From contig CP012818.1 of NCBI GenBank assembly GCA_001936135.1, positions 1,674,001 through 1,738,000 of the forward strand: a stretch of 64,000 bases of DNA, read 5' to 3'. The position numbers and the translations under genes were made by a program. Numbering within the stretch: position 1 is the stretch's first letter; every line of letters starts with the position of its first letter. The notes beneath the pieces were generated by a model. That model made no database searches, was not told the DNA's origin, and worked only from the letters and a program-made list of their open reading frames with translations. This stretch comes from Saccharomycopsis fibuligera x Saccharomycopsis cf. fibuligera (taxonomy: Eukaryota > Ascomycota > Saccharomycetes > Ascoideales > Saccharomycopsidaceae). Shown here in pieces: positions 1 to 10,762 of this stretch.

Positions 1-3000
1 GCGAGCAGCAACAGGCAGTCGCCGGCTCCTGGTTTTAGCGCCAACAGCAACGACAACAGCGCCGCCATCGGAACAGACTCCCGCGACCAAACTCCGAGCG
101 ATGACGCTCAGCAGAGGACAAAAAGCGCAGCCGCGGGTGCTCCTGCTAGACCGCTGGCGATGTTCCAAAGCAGCGCAGCAGGCAGCGGCGGCGGCATCGG
201 CGGCATCGGCGGCAGCAGCAGCACAGGTGGCCGCTACCCCAGTGCAAACTCCCCGGCTAGGCCCGCCAGGCTACCGCGACACAGCGCTGAGCTTGCCGCC
301 GGATTTTTCCCCCACAACGCAGCGCCCAGTACCTCGTTTTCTCCTGGCTTCAGGGACGACATTTTTGCCATTGAGAACGGCGGCGCGGGCGGCAACTTTG
401 CGTCTCTGGAGACGTTGAACGGGACCAGCGAAGCTAGACAGGTCGGCGCCTCGCCGTACGCCAGTAACAACGGCAACGGCAACAACGGCAACAGTAGCAA
501 TGACAGCAGCAATAGCCAGGCTTTCCAAAAAGGCGCTGATTTCAGCGTGTTGGATAACTCCTTCTTCGATAACTTTCTCCGCTCTTTTCAGAAAGGCGAA
601 TTTGCAACCTACTTGGACAGCCCCGACACCCAGCTCATCTACTCAGTGCCAATAAGTCTCAGCAACAAGTTCACCTTTGAAGAAGGCGAGCTTGTCCTAG
701 ACTTGACTAAACGGGTGCTCAAGTCCAAAGCACGCACGTTCGACAACTTCAACTACGTGTGCGACTCCAGCAACAACATCCTTTTTGCCATCTCTTTCAG
801 CCTAATCTGGTTTGTATTTGAAAAGGATTTCTACATAAAGTCCGCAAAAGCGTTGGGATGTCAAGAAATCTCCCCGTTTTTGTTTGGCATAAACGAGGTC
901 GTCAACGATTGCCTATTACAGGAAAACCCTCAGTTTATGCTTGACCAGCAGGGCGAAGCGGTTCTAGTGGAAACTATGAGAAACACCAGGCTACAGATTT
1001 CTTTGAACGACTTGAAAATTTTCCGCAGCTGTATCATCGGCAATCTAAACTCGCAGCGCAATTGCGTTGAACCGATGGTGATTCTGCCGCCCCCGTACTT
1101 GGTGTTTGACTCCGCTACATCAAAGATGGTCACTGCGGTGGATGCTCAGTATTCGGTGCTTGAGGAAGGCTACGTTAAGGCGTTATTTAAAGAAATCAAA
1201 GAGTTTTTTCCTGAACGAAAAGTGACGCTTTTGCTCATGACAAAGTTTTTCAAAACATTTGTCCATTGTTTCCCATTTCTTGACAAGGTAAGAATTCTCA
1301 ATGATTTGACCAATTTTGATCGTTTGTTGTACGACGACATCGATTTCAGTGGTAACGCGTACCGCGAGTGTCTTTTATTTGATTCAGTGGGCTACACATT
1401 AGACTGCATCGGGACAATATTTGTGGTGTTGAGAATTTCATACTTGGTTTCCGTTGACTCCCTTAGAGAAAAGCTTTACCGAGCCAATTTCAATATTGAC
1501 ACATTGACAGGGCCAGAACAATATTTATTGAAGGCCGACAACGTGTATTCGGATAAGTTTATCTATTTGGCTAAATGCTGCTTCTCTTACCATTTCAAGT
1601 TTAGTAATATTTATGAAAATTTTGGTCGTATTGATTTTGCTCTTCGCAAAGTACAATTGGGATTGTTTTTGTTAATCTATACCTTGTGCTTTGAAGATCA
1701 AATGCGCTTGGACGATTTGTTGTTCAAGTCGCTTAATTCTTCTGAGTGGGAGAAAAGAAGACCTCATCAAAGAGACGTAGATGCTAGCGCTGATGGCGCC
1801 GATGCCGGAAAAACCAACAGCAGTGACAATCCTGAAGCGTTTTATGATTCTCCAGCATCAGTGGACAACAAGAGTTCTCAAAGCAAGCCGCAGCAAGAGC
1901 AACAGCAAGAGCAACAACAACAAAAACAGCAACAACAACAACAACAACAACCAGAACAGCAGAATAGCAACCTTTATGACAAAGAAGTACTTGATAATGA
2001 TTCATACACGAGAGACTTGATGTCGTTGGTGGACGGCAATAATCACAAACTGGATCATCAACTGACGCCACCGGGGATATGTCCAATGAGCCTGAGTGAT
2101 ATCAATGGTGTACATGGAAGGGGTTATAGTCATGGCTGCAAGAATAATAGAGACGGCTGTACTCGTGGGGGCAGTGTTGCTGATATGGGACCTTTTCTAA
2201 CCAAAGGAATGGATTTTTTGTTATCTGTGCAAACGATATTGGCTGACGCTAATAATACGTATGCTACGTTGATACAGTTTTGCAACACTCTCAAACTAGA
2301 CCGCGATCCATTGGATTTTATTGACTTGAGTTTAACCGTCAGCGCCACCACTCCTAATGACGAGCTAAGCATCACGTTTTCTCAGATCAAGGACTGGAGA
2401 CTAACGTGGTTGGAGATGATTAATTTCGATAAGACTTTCTCCATAGCCGCTGGAAAAAAGCCAATTCTTGATGATGGAATATACGCAGCAAAATTCAACG
2501 ATTTTGTTAATGCAGATGACAACAATTTCGGGGTGGAGAATGCTGAGGATCGGGTTAAGCTTAACACCTTGGCCAAGCGGAAAAAAGTGCACGATTTTGT
2601 ATTGTGCCCAATGTTCAAGTTGAATGACTGGATACAAAAGAGGCGCAAAGAGCTCAAGTTGAAAGACTATTTAAGTATTGTTAAGTCAATTGACAATTAT
2701 GTGGAGTTCCATAATGACTACAAATTGAATGAGATGTTTGATTTTATTGATGGATTTCAGAGAAGATATCCTGTTTTCTTTGAAGAATATTGCTATTTGA
2801 ACGACGAGCAAAAACAGCAATATCTCGCTATTGAGAATCGGATTGTCAATAAAAATTACGAGATTGTTCATTCATTGCACTGGAACATCACGTCAACAAG
2901 TATCCAATTCACAATTTACTACTCTTTATTTGCTCACCTTGACAGGGTGATCTGCTTTGAGAGATCCAACAATGATGTGCCCATTTTCAAAAAAGTATTT

Positions 3001-3729
3001 CTCAACATTGCTTCAATAATCAGTGGGTTCATAAAATTGATGAATAAGATACTAGGTAATAGCCATTATCGGAAATTTATCTGTGGTCATTTCAAAGTGT
3101 TGTTCAAGCGGGCAGTTGAACCGGTATTGTTGTCATTGTTCATGTATCAGCACGGTACATTAATCAGGTTAATACATACCATTAAATTGTTGCAAGATTA
3201 CATTAACATGAACCAACATGATTTCAAGGTTGCTGAAACAACTGAAAAACTGAACTTGCTATTTGAGATGCTTACTAGAACCATAGCTAGTAACGGTGAG
3301 ATCCTTAGGCTTTTTAAAGTGTTGAACAACTGTAATGATGAACCAAACAAGAGCTCGTTATCTGCAGCACAGCTTGACGCTTATGAAAAGGTCAATCGCC
3401 ATAGTTTTAAAACTTGCACTTTGTTCTCTAGTGAAGCGGTATCATTGATGAGCTTGGAACACGCATTCATCAAAAATTTGAAACTTCGGTCAATTGACGA
3501 TATCTTTGATTCCGATGACAGTATTTCAGACTTATTCGAGGTAAGTTCGGTTAAGTTGAAGAAGTTCGGTACTGTGAATGGGACCAACATTATTTTGCCA
3601 AATTTCAATAGTTTTTTGTATTTCGAAAACCACGAGATACGCTACATTACCAACGAACTCATGGGGGATTTTGGCAATGGGGCACCAATGCATTTTGATA
3701 TTACACCAGTTTCCGAACGCAGTGGATGA
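1..3729 (+). CDS. Zn-cluster-type fungal transcription factor, 5' partial
   Basis: The frame is open from base 1, so the N-terminus, including any DNA-binding domain, lies outside the window; the first internal ATG is at 160. The middle matches the fungal-specific transcription factor regulatory fold: a helix-rich stretch ending in FVHCFPFLDK, and later LKLDRDP followed by WRLTWLEMINFD and a G-x-P-like turn, the usual signature of Zn2Cys6 regulators. The N-terminus is Gly/Ala/Ser/Asn-rich. A Gln tract is encoded at about 1891-1965, in a linker that splits the regulatory domain. The next gene downstream is another zinc-cluster regulator on the same strand. The family call is inference because the zinc cluster itself is not visible; the target genes are unknown. 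Confidence 0.7.
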   Translation, partial: ASSNRQSPAPGFSANSNDNSAAIGTDSRDQTPSDDAQQRTKSAAAGAPARPLAMFQSSAAGSGGGIGGIGGSSSTGGRYPSANSPARPARLPRHSAELAAGFFPHNAAPSTSFSPGFRDDIFAIENGGAGGNFASLETLNGTSEARQVGASPYASNNGNGNNGNSSNDSSNSQAFQKGADFSVLDNSFFDNFLRSFQKGEFATYLDSPDTQLIYSVPISLSNKFTFEEGELVLDLTKRVLKSKARTFDNFNYVCDSSNNILFAISFSLIWFVFEKDFYIKSAKALGCQEISPFLFGINEVVNDCLLQENPQFMLDQQGEAVLVETMRNTRLQISLNDLKIFRSCIIGNLNSQRNCVEPMVILPPPYLVFDSATSKMVTAVDAQYSVLEEGYVKALFKEIKEFFPERKVTLLLMTKFFKTFVHCFPFLDKVRILNDLTNFDRLLYDDIDFSGNAYRECLLFDSVGYTLDCIGTIFVVLRISYLVSVDSLREKLYRANFNIDTLTGPEQYLLKADNVYSDKFIYLAKCCFSYHFKFSNIYENFGRIDFALRKVQLGLFLLIYTLCFEDQMRLDDLLFKSLNSSEWEKRRPHQRDVDASADGADAGKTNSSDNPEAFYDSPASVDNKSSQSKPQQEQQQEQQQQKQQQQQQQQPEQQNSNLYDKEVLDNDSYTRDLMSLVDGNNHKLDHQLTPPGICPMSLSDINGVHGRGYSHGCKNNRDGCTRGGSVADMGPFLTKGMDFLLSVQTILADANNTYATLIQFCNTLKLDRDPLDFIDLSLTVSATTPNDELSITFSQIKDWRLTWLEMINFDKTFSIAAGKKPILDDGIYAAKFNDFVNADDNNFGVENAEDRVKLNTLAKRKKVHDFVLCPMFKLNDWIQKRRKELKLKDYLSIVKSIDNYVEFHNDYKLNEMFDFIDGFQRRYPVFFEEYCYLNDEQKQQYLAIENRIVNKNYEIVHSLHWNITSTSIQFTIYYSLFAHLDRVICFERSNNDVPIFKKVFLNIASIISGFIKLMNKILGNSHYRKFICGHFKVLFKRAVEPVLLSLFMYQHGTLIRLIHTIKLLQDYINMNQHDFKVAETTEKLNLLFEMLTRTIASNGEILRLFKVLNNCNDEPNKSSLSAAQLDAYEKVNRHSFKTCTLFSSEAVSLMSLEHAFIKNLKLRSIDDIFDSDDSISDLFEVSSVKLKKFGTVNGTNIILPNFNSFLYFENHEIRYITNELMGDFGNGAPMHFDITPVSERSG

Positions 3730-4199
3730 TTATTGTGCTATTTATGTTAAGATTTTCTTACTCAGTTTTACTTCTCTTTACTTCGTTTTGCTTGTGTTTG
3801 TAGTTTATATATATATATATTACTTATTTTCTCTTTTTCTATTCCTAACTTATTTACAGATTGTTTTAATGTGTTATGCCTGCTGAAGAACTCCAGATAC
3901 CCAACAACAGGGGGTGCGTAACCAGGGGGTTTTACCCGCGCACGGCTCACAGAAATGTAATTTCGAGGTAAAGATTGGAGCGCCGGAAAAAATCCAAAAA
4001 CGAGTAAACAAAATTGTTAAAGCCGAGCAGCAAGGGCCCTTGAAACCTCCACATCCCCAGCATGCACACACTCTGCCAGAGGCACTAGGAACATCAAAAT
4101 CTATTCAAAGTCCAAACAAGCTCTTCAAGTCGCAATATTTTTATTTTAAGACAGTATTATAAAAGAAGCTAATACACTCAGTGCTTTGCAGATTTTCTC
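3730..4199. other. Intergenic spacer between two transcription-factor genes
   Basis: This 470 bp stretch has no supportable gene. It must hold the 3' end of the first regulator gene and the promoter of the second. A TA dinucleotide run lies near 3805-3820. GGGGGT and GGGGGTT elements around 3910-3930 are followed by a short GC-rich patch, and the last 60 bases before the ATG are AT-rich. Confidence 0.6.
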
Positions 4200-7100
4200 A
4201 TGAGCTCTGCTGAGGATGGTGCGCATTTGAAGAAGCGCAGGAAGAGAGTTCCGTTATCTTGTTCAGTGTGCCGCAAAAGGAAAGTCAAGGTATGTTTTGA
4301 TTCATAGTGGCGATGACGTGAAACTGTGCAAATACCTTTTGTAGTTTAAAGATTTTGACGCGATCTTTACATACTAACAACCAACTTCTAGTGTGACAGA
4401 GACAGACCGAAATGTGGTTCGTGCGTGAGTAATGGTCTTGCTGACCAGTGTGAATACAAAGACCCAGAATGGCTTAAAGAATCCAGTAATGGAAACGGTG
4501 ATTTATCAGCGGCAGCTCATTATAAAGCAGCGCTTCATCCAATCGGTTTGCTACTGGTTGGTGGTGGATCATTTAGCCAAAAACAGAAACTGGTGCTGCT
4601 AAGGAGGATGCCAGCAGCTTATAGCAATGTTCAAGATCAACAAAAGCTTTCACAGCAAGCATTGCAATATAATTACCAGCAACCCCAGCAGTCCCAGCTG
4701 CAAGAACCAGTATTACAGTTTCCAAATAAGTCTCAGCAACAACAGCGTTTACAGACAAGTCAACATTCTCTGATTGGCAAAGGATCTTTCAATGTTCTCA
4801 AATTTGACTCTGCTAGCCGAAGTAATATAAATTCTCCTGATCCTAGTGGAATATCGTACTCAAGTTATCAACATACTTTTCCGGTATCTAATGGAGTTAA
4901 TAGAGCCATTAGTCCTATTAACTATAATACTGGTGGCACGAATGGTGATTTTGACATTAGAAAAAGCAACTATACTTCTAGTGATTTTAATAGTCCTACG
5001 ACACCGCAATTTATGCAGCTGTCAATATCACCGCCTCTTCAAACCCAAAATTTTCAAAATATTAGTATTGCTAATTCCTCAGTATCCCAGGAAAAAGTCA
5101 CTGTTCATTTCCATCAAGACGTGGCATCAATAAGGTTTAGAAAACCCAAAATCAAAGTAAACAACGTTGGTCCATTAACCACTGCTCTGATTCTTCAAAA
5201 AGACGTTTATGGCCGCATATTATTTGAAACAATGCTTAAAGTTCGTGTCGGAAAACATGGACTCAGGGACAAAGGAACAGTTTCAGGAAAGCAAAAGCAT
5301 CCTAAAAAGTTTAAGAATAATGCCAACAAATGGAGTCTGATTAAGCCACATACTGAACAAGAGAAGATTGCACAGTACATGCTACGTGCAGTAGAAGAAC
5401 GCAAAAAGGGAAACTCTCTTGAGCTCAAGTATGGCTCTGAGAATAACACTGAAGCATTAGAGAAATCCATTCTGGATGTTTTACCACCAATGAAGATTAT
5501 TAATATGTATGTGGATAGATTTTTCAAGTATGTTCACCCATTTTATCCAATCATTGATGAGCAATCATTCAGAAAAGATTTACATGATCTTATTCTCTTA
5601 TCAGAGGCCACTGACGGTGGCAGCAATGGTAGTGGTAATGGTAGTGATGGCTACGGTGCAGTAAAAGTAAAGCTTGATCTGAAGACCAAATTTGTTGATA
5701 TGGCAATGCTTTTGCTAGTATTGAAAATCGCGTATTTAACAGTACATATATATGCTGCTGACCAATCCAATGCATCGAATGAGGATGTTTTGTTGTTGTT
5801 ACAATATCCGATGGGAGCTCTAGTTTTAAATTTTGCCAAACTTTGCATGACAAAGTACAATTTTATGAGAAAAACAGGGCTTGGAATATTACAAGTTTTG
5901 TTTTTATTAAGGGTTTATAACTCATTGGGATATGAAGAAGGCAATGGCCTGCATAACTCTGAATCAAATATTTTATCAGGAGTGATATACCAGTCAGCGT
6001 TTTTCATTGGATTGAATAGAGACCCGGAAAATAATTTGATGGCTATTAGCTCGTTTGATGGGAACTATCATAGAGTTGTCCAATTATGGAGAAAATTTTG
6101 GTTTTGCTTGGTTGATTTGGATACTGAGACAGCGATGAATTGTGATGCAATACCGACTTTAGATAACAAGTATTCTGATACCAAATATCCAGATTATACT
6201 AATTTCGTCTCTGGTTCGAATTCCCAAGATTTGAATATCGAAAAAGGAATAATAGACTACTTCGTTGAAAAGAATAAACTCAATACCAGAGTTAAGTCGC
6301 TTTTAGACAAAGTTTTCAATATCAATAGCCCACCAACGGTACAGGATATTAATTCTGATTTACATTATATCGAAGGTCATTTCAAAGGGCTGCCATTTAG
6401 CTATGATGTGTTGATTAATGATTTTTTGCATAAAAAGGGCACCAAGCTTGATTATGCAGGAACAACTAATCTCATCAGGGCATACAAGGATTATTTTAAC
6501 TTGTGCCAATTTACATTCATGATTAGGTATCATATCTTCCTTGAATATGAAAATCGGGGACCTATGTATGAGGATCAAGCATGGCAGGAATTCCTCAAAA
6601 TAACTGAAAAAAACATTGAATTTATGATGCTGTTGAAATTTTTCAATAATTTGGGCAGGGTATATACCGAAAACATTTACTGCTACAGCTATTTGTTCAC
6701 TTCTAGCGGAATGGTTAGCTTGCACAAATACAGCCAGTTTTTCACTTCAATGATTATTCGAGTGATTGTTACAAAATATAATTTGGTCAAATTAAACTTG
6801 TTGAGATCGGAAGCTTTAGAATTTCTTGAGTTATTGCATAAGGTTTTCAAGCAAGGAGTAAGCTTTGTTAGATTTATTTGCTTTATGGTTGATAAGCATT
6901 CCAACCATTTCTACTCTTGCCATAAAAGTGCAATCATGCTCAAATATTGTTTGCGGTTTGTTTCCGACCAAAGCAATGATTTCGAATTTAACCTTCATAG
7001 CTTAGCCAGAAAGTGCTTGGCAGATCCAAATGGGTCAGATGTTTTTGGAAAAGGTGCTAAAGGATACTTTAATCAAAGCAAACTCAGAGATTTACTTAAG

Positions 7101-7703
7101 ATTTTTCAAAAATATGATGATTTGACTGCTAAATTGGAAACATCAGGCAAGCCGTATAATAGTACATCTTCATCTTCATTTTCAACAAAAGTGTTGAAGA
7201 GTAGCACAAAGCGAACTAATTCTATTGTTTCAATTTTGAATCCTTTAGATCCAGAACCATCACCTAGCATAGCGGATGAGTCAACTGGATTTTTGTCAAG
7301 TCAAGGAAATATGAGCCCTGATTTTTTCACGTCCGCTGATCCAGTAACAACTAATGATGTGGACTTATTTTGGAGCTACCTAAACAAGCGAGGAAGTTCG
7401 AAAAATACTGGGGAGCAAAAAGAAAGTAAGAACCAAGGCAATTATAGTTATACTACCACTAGTTTTAAAGGTGCTTCTGATAATCATGGGACCAGTTGTG
7501 AGGGTGGCGCAAATGCAGCCAGCAAATTTTCGTCTTTCGCATTAGGGAAGAATATTAATGCATCGTTTGACGCGAATAGCTTTGCAATTCCCGACCACTA
7601 CATGCTTGGAATGGAGGAAAAATTGATGCTGGATGATGTTCTACAGATCAATGATGAAGTTTTGGATTTGTTTGGTATTGAAGGATTGGACACTTTTAGC
7701 TAA
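4200..7703 (+). CDS. Hap1-like Zn2Cys6 transcription factor (2 exons)
   Basis: Exon 1 is 4200-4289, the intron is 4290-4391 (GTATGT donor, TACTAAC near 4371, CTAG acceptor), and exon 2 is 4392-7703, giving 1133 aa. Splicing rebuilds a full zinc cluster: Cys21 and Cys24 from exon 1, and Cys31, Cys38, Cys41 and Cys50 from exon 2. Residues RVPLSC, VCRKRKVKC and the aromatic tail CEYKDPEW closely resemble S. cerevisiae Hap1, the haem/oxygen regulator. A Gln/Ser/Asn-rich linker follows. A fungal regulatory domain starts near FFKYVHPFYPIIDE and includes GLNRDPENN and LWRKFWFCLVDLD. The C-terminus is acidic and may activate transcription. It is a nuclear DNA-binding regulator; response to haem is not shown, since Hap1-type CP repeats were not seen. 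Confidence 0.85.
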
Positions 7704-7710
7704 TTTGAAA

Positions 7711-7754
7711 TGTATATTTCATATATATTTCATGTATATTTCATGTATATTTCA
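7711..7754 (+). repeat. Tandem 11-bp repeat in 3' flank
   Basis: Four head-to-tail copies of ATGTATATTTC, the second with one change, begin 8 bp after the stop of the Hap1-like gene. The position suggests a 3' UTR with repeated yeast-type efficiency elements (TATATT-like) for cleavage and polyadenylation. The repeat is seen directly; the role is inferred. Confidence 0.8.
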
Positions 7755-8056
7755 TGCATTTTCTAGTATATAAGTTGAATTTGCTTTTATCATTCTGTTA
7801 AATTTTTCGTGCACTTTGGTGAACATTGTATCAATTATGAGAAAAGTGCAGTTTGGGAAAGCGGCATCAAGTGCTGCATGATAGAAAAAACTATAGAATA
7901 CACAAAACGGAGCAGCACAAATACGCTCCAAGCACTCAAAACACCGCATGCATCTCCATCAAAACATAAATGGTGATTAGAAAAATTGCTCTTTATCAAA
8001 ATAGATTTGAGTACTAATATCAATAAATAATAATATCAAAGATCATAATCTTCAAA
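7755..8056. other. Spacer, promoter of the small membrane-protein gene
   Basis: No gene is supported here. The stretch separates the Hap1-like gene from the downstream small spliced gene and becomes AT-rich (TAATATCAATAAATAATAATA) just before the ATG at 8057. Confidence 0.5.
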
Positions 8057-8288
8057 ATGTCTGATAATCACAGCTACTTGAGTTTTATCAACAAGCCTAA
8101 AATAACAACAAATGGAAAAGATCCATTCTTCGACAGTGAAACGACGTTCTCCTTAGATGACGAAAAAATTAATCAATTGGAATCTCAACCAGTAGCAGTG
8201 GAAAAATATCTTGATAGTCTTCAGGTTGCCATGCTCGTTATTTCCTTTGTTGTTTTTCTTCTCACATTGTACCTTTACCTTCAACCGT

Positions 8289-8323
<35 letters not shown>

Positions 8324-8495
8324 TTATACTTTGAGATGTTGAAGAATTTTATACTAACATAATAACTTGAGAAATACAAAAGAGATCACTTTAGCTGCGT
8401 TGGTTTATGCTTTTTCCAAAAATACACCGGAGGAGCAGTACGAGATCCTCAATACCTTATCACAACACAGTAAAAATGTGGCTGCTAATAATTGA
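8057..8495 (+). CDS. Small single-pass membrane protein, spliced
   Basis: Exon 1 is 8057-8286 and exon 2 is 8372-8495, giving 117 aa. The intron 8287-8371 has a GTGAGT donor, a run of 30 T, TACTAAC at 8352-8358 and acceptor TTGAG. The join reads LYLQP-NTKEITLAALVYAF and stays open to TGA at 8495. One hydrophobic helix is at about residues 55-75 (VAMLVISFVVFLLTLYLYL); no signal peptide is apparent, so an N-cytosolic orientation is likely. The second exon is hydrophilic and helical. I do not recognise the family. Without splicing, translation stops at a TGA that overlaps the donor site, leaving a 77-aa tail-anchored form. Confidence 0.7.
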
Positions 8496-8775
8496 GCATA
8501 CATAATTTGCTTAGTTGGTTTAAGCTGTTCTAATACTTCTACCATTTTATAATTTTTTTAATATATTTTGCGTGTTAATAATTATCGTAGTTGAGTCCAG
8601 GTAACCGGTGAATCAAATGGAAGTGATGGCGCAGTGTTCATATTACTCATGTTGACAGGACATCGCGTTGGTCACACAGAACCTGCAAACAAGAGAAAAA
8701 CAAAAAAAAAGCGCACATAAAAGCGATTATCAAGAAGTGTTGCCCAATGAACAGAAACAACATTATCACTCAACA

Positions 8776-9989
8776 ATGTCTGGTGCGAAAATACAAAAAC
8801 AACGGCACGAACACCCATTGTCAATGAATGGCGTTTTTGCCATTGAGAAACCAGCTGGTCTATCTTCTTCCAGAGTCATGTCTCAGATCCAACAAGTCTT
8901 CAATACATCTCAAGTATTTGCCTACGATTTGGAAAAGACCGGAAAGTACATATCATCAATTCTGAAGCAAGCAAGTCATCTTCAAGCACAAACAAGCAAC
9001 CTTCAAAAAAAGCGCTTAATAGTAGCAAGATCAAATTGAGTCACGGTGGGGCTTTAGACGTTGGCGGGGGTTTTGATTATTTAAGTAGACAAGAGGATTC
9101 AAGCATTAGAGGCGTATCTCAATGAGAGCATCATTACTTAAAAAGTGCACTTCATACTTGGTGCCAGAACAAGCAATGATATTTCCGGAGAAGAGTTTAT
9201 GGGAAAAAATGATGTTCGGCATATTACTAAAGAGCAAGTGTATCAGACACCTATGAAACTTATCAGCGCATTAGTTCAGAGTTCGAAAGCAGATGGTAAA
9301 TCAAAAGAAGTAATTGTTCGAAGGATCAGACAGACTCAGTGAGGATGAAATATTGAGTAAGAACCACCCACACAGTTTGAAAAAACCAGCACTGGGTTAT
9401 GATGGAAAAATTAAACTATTTTCTCAAATGGCAGATACTAGAAATCTTCATGAAGGCAATTTGCATTATTCTAAACTAATGTGTATCAGGAGTCTGAAGG
9501 GAAAAGGAATAAATAAAAAACACCCAATATACATACCCATATCTTACAATTTAAAGCAAAAAACTTCTAGGGATGAGTATGTACCACCTTTAATCACTTT
9601 TACCGTTACAGTTTCTACGAGAACCAGTTGCCAAACCATCAGGCATTAGTATACATTTAAGAAATTAGAAAGACTTGTGTAAGGAGAATAGAACCTTAGA
9701 AGAGATGTCTTCAAACAAGGTACTTTCAAATGTTTTCTTCACAACGCATGGAAAATATTTTTGACAAAAACATTGCTTTTATGGCCAAATTTTGAAATAC
9801 TGTCTGAATTGTGAAAGAAAAACAAATCGTTTTTGGCAATGTATTCTAAATTTTTTTAGGACGAAAGTTTTATGAAGATGTTTTTAAGCCAGTGGAGAAG
9901 CAAATAAAAGATGTTAAGAAACTGAAATTGAAGATTCAAGAAAAAGTATTTTGCCGGCTGGCCCACCAGCGAAAAAGCACAAAAACTAA
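8776..9989 (+). pseudogene. Decayed PUS4 copy (tRNA pseudouridine-55 synthase)
   Basis: Pieces of this stretch match the intact PUS4 gene about 2 kb downstream, in order but in changing frames. From the ATG at 8776 it reads MNGVFAIEKPAGLSSS and QVFAYDLEK, then shifts frame to SKIKLSHGGALDVGG near 9030-9065. A stop follows near 9123, then fragments resembling FMGKNDVRHITKEQVY, LKKP, YVPPLITFTVTVST and a Lys-rich end PPAKKHKN with TAA at 9987-9989. Several frameshifts, in-frame stops and a large deletion of the substrate-binding part rule out a working enzyme. Similar sequence just upstream (CTCATGTTGA, CATCGCGTT) is shared with the PUS4 promoter, so the duplicated unit included the promoter. 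Confidence 0.88.
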
Positions 9990-10762
9990 TGATTGTCATA
10001 AAAAAATTCGAAAGAAATGTGAAAGCACATCAATATTGTCGAAAAGTAAGGGGATCTGTTGACCGAAGCGTAGGTATAATTTATAATACTGCTAGCGAAT
10101 ATTTGCTATTTAAAGTGTGCCAGACACTCTTATTTTATTTTATTTTATTTTGTTATTTTATTTTATTTTCAATTTTGTCTTTTTTTATATATATTATATA
10201 TATGTATAAATTTTAAAAATATGAAGACTTTTAGGCGAACCTATGCATTTGGCCTTTTTTTATCAAGAAAATTCGTGATTCCAGAGTCTATTTTAATTTG
10301 AAAAAATGTATTGAACGATATAGACAGTAAATCTGAAGTTCTGAGATTTTGCTTTGGCAGAGAAAATGGTTGGTAAGAAACTAGCACAGGCGGCACTCCA
10401 ACATGGTACAACTGTTTAAAAAAACGACTTATCCTTTACTTCTTTGTCAAACATACCATTGCGTATATGATTGTCTTCCATGAAGAATGTAATAATTTCT
10501 ACTAGTGTAACATAAGCAAACGAATTTATCACCTATCAACCACACTACAACTGGAAGCTCATGTTGAAAGAGCATCGCGTTTACCTGCATGACAGAGGAA
10601 AAAATTACGGACAAAGAGGCTAAAATGAAAAAAGAAAATTACTAAAAAAAAAAAAAAAAAAATCAAAAACATCGGCGTGGGTATTGACATCTATACTAGT
10701 CAAGTCATTTTAAACATAACGCTTCACCAGTCAACAAATCGAAAACTGGAAAGTTTTAAGAC
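9990..10762. other. Spacer with TTTTA repeats, PUS4 promoter
   Basis: This 770 bp stretch between pseudogene and PUS4 has no supportable gene. A simple repeat of TTTTA units lies at about 10130-10170, and a run of about 18 A is near 10645-10662. The proximal 200 bases before the PUS4 ATG share short blocks with DNA upstream of the pseudogene, including CTCATGTTGA and CATCGCGTT (near 10559-10580). Confidence 0.6.

Noticed and set aside
101-528. Overlapping ORFs on both strands within the first transcription-factor gene
   Set aside because: They are alternate frames of a GC-rich, low-complexity coding segment; the long frame from base 1 continues for 1.2 kb.
9989-10216. 75-codon ORF after the PUS4 pseudogene
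   Set aside because: Its second half is just the TTTTA repeat read as Phe/Tyr/Leu; no gene evidence.
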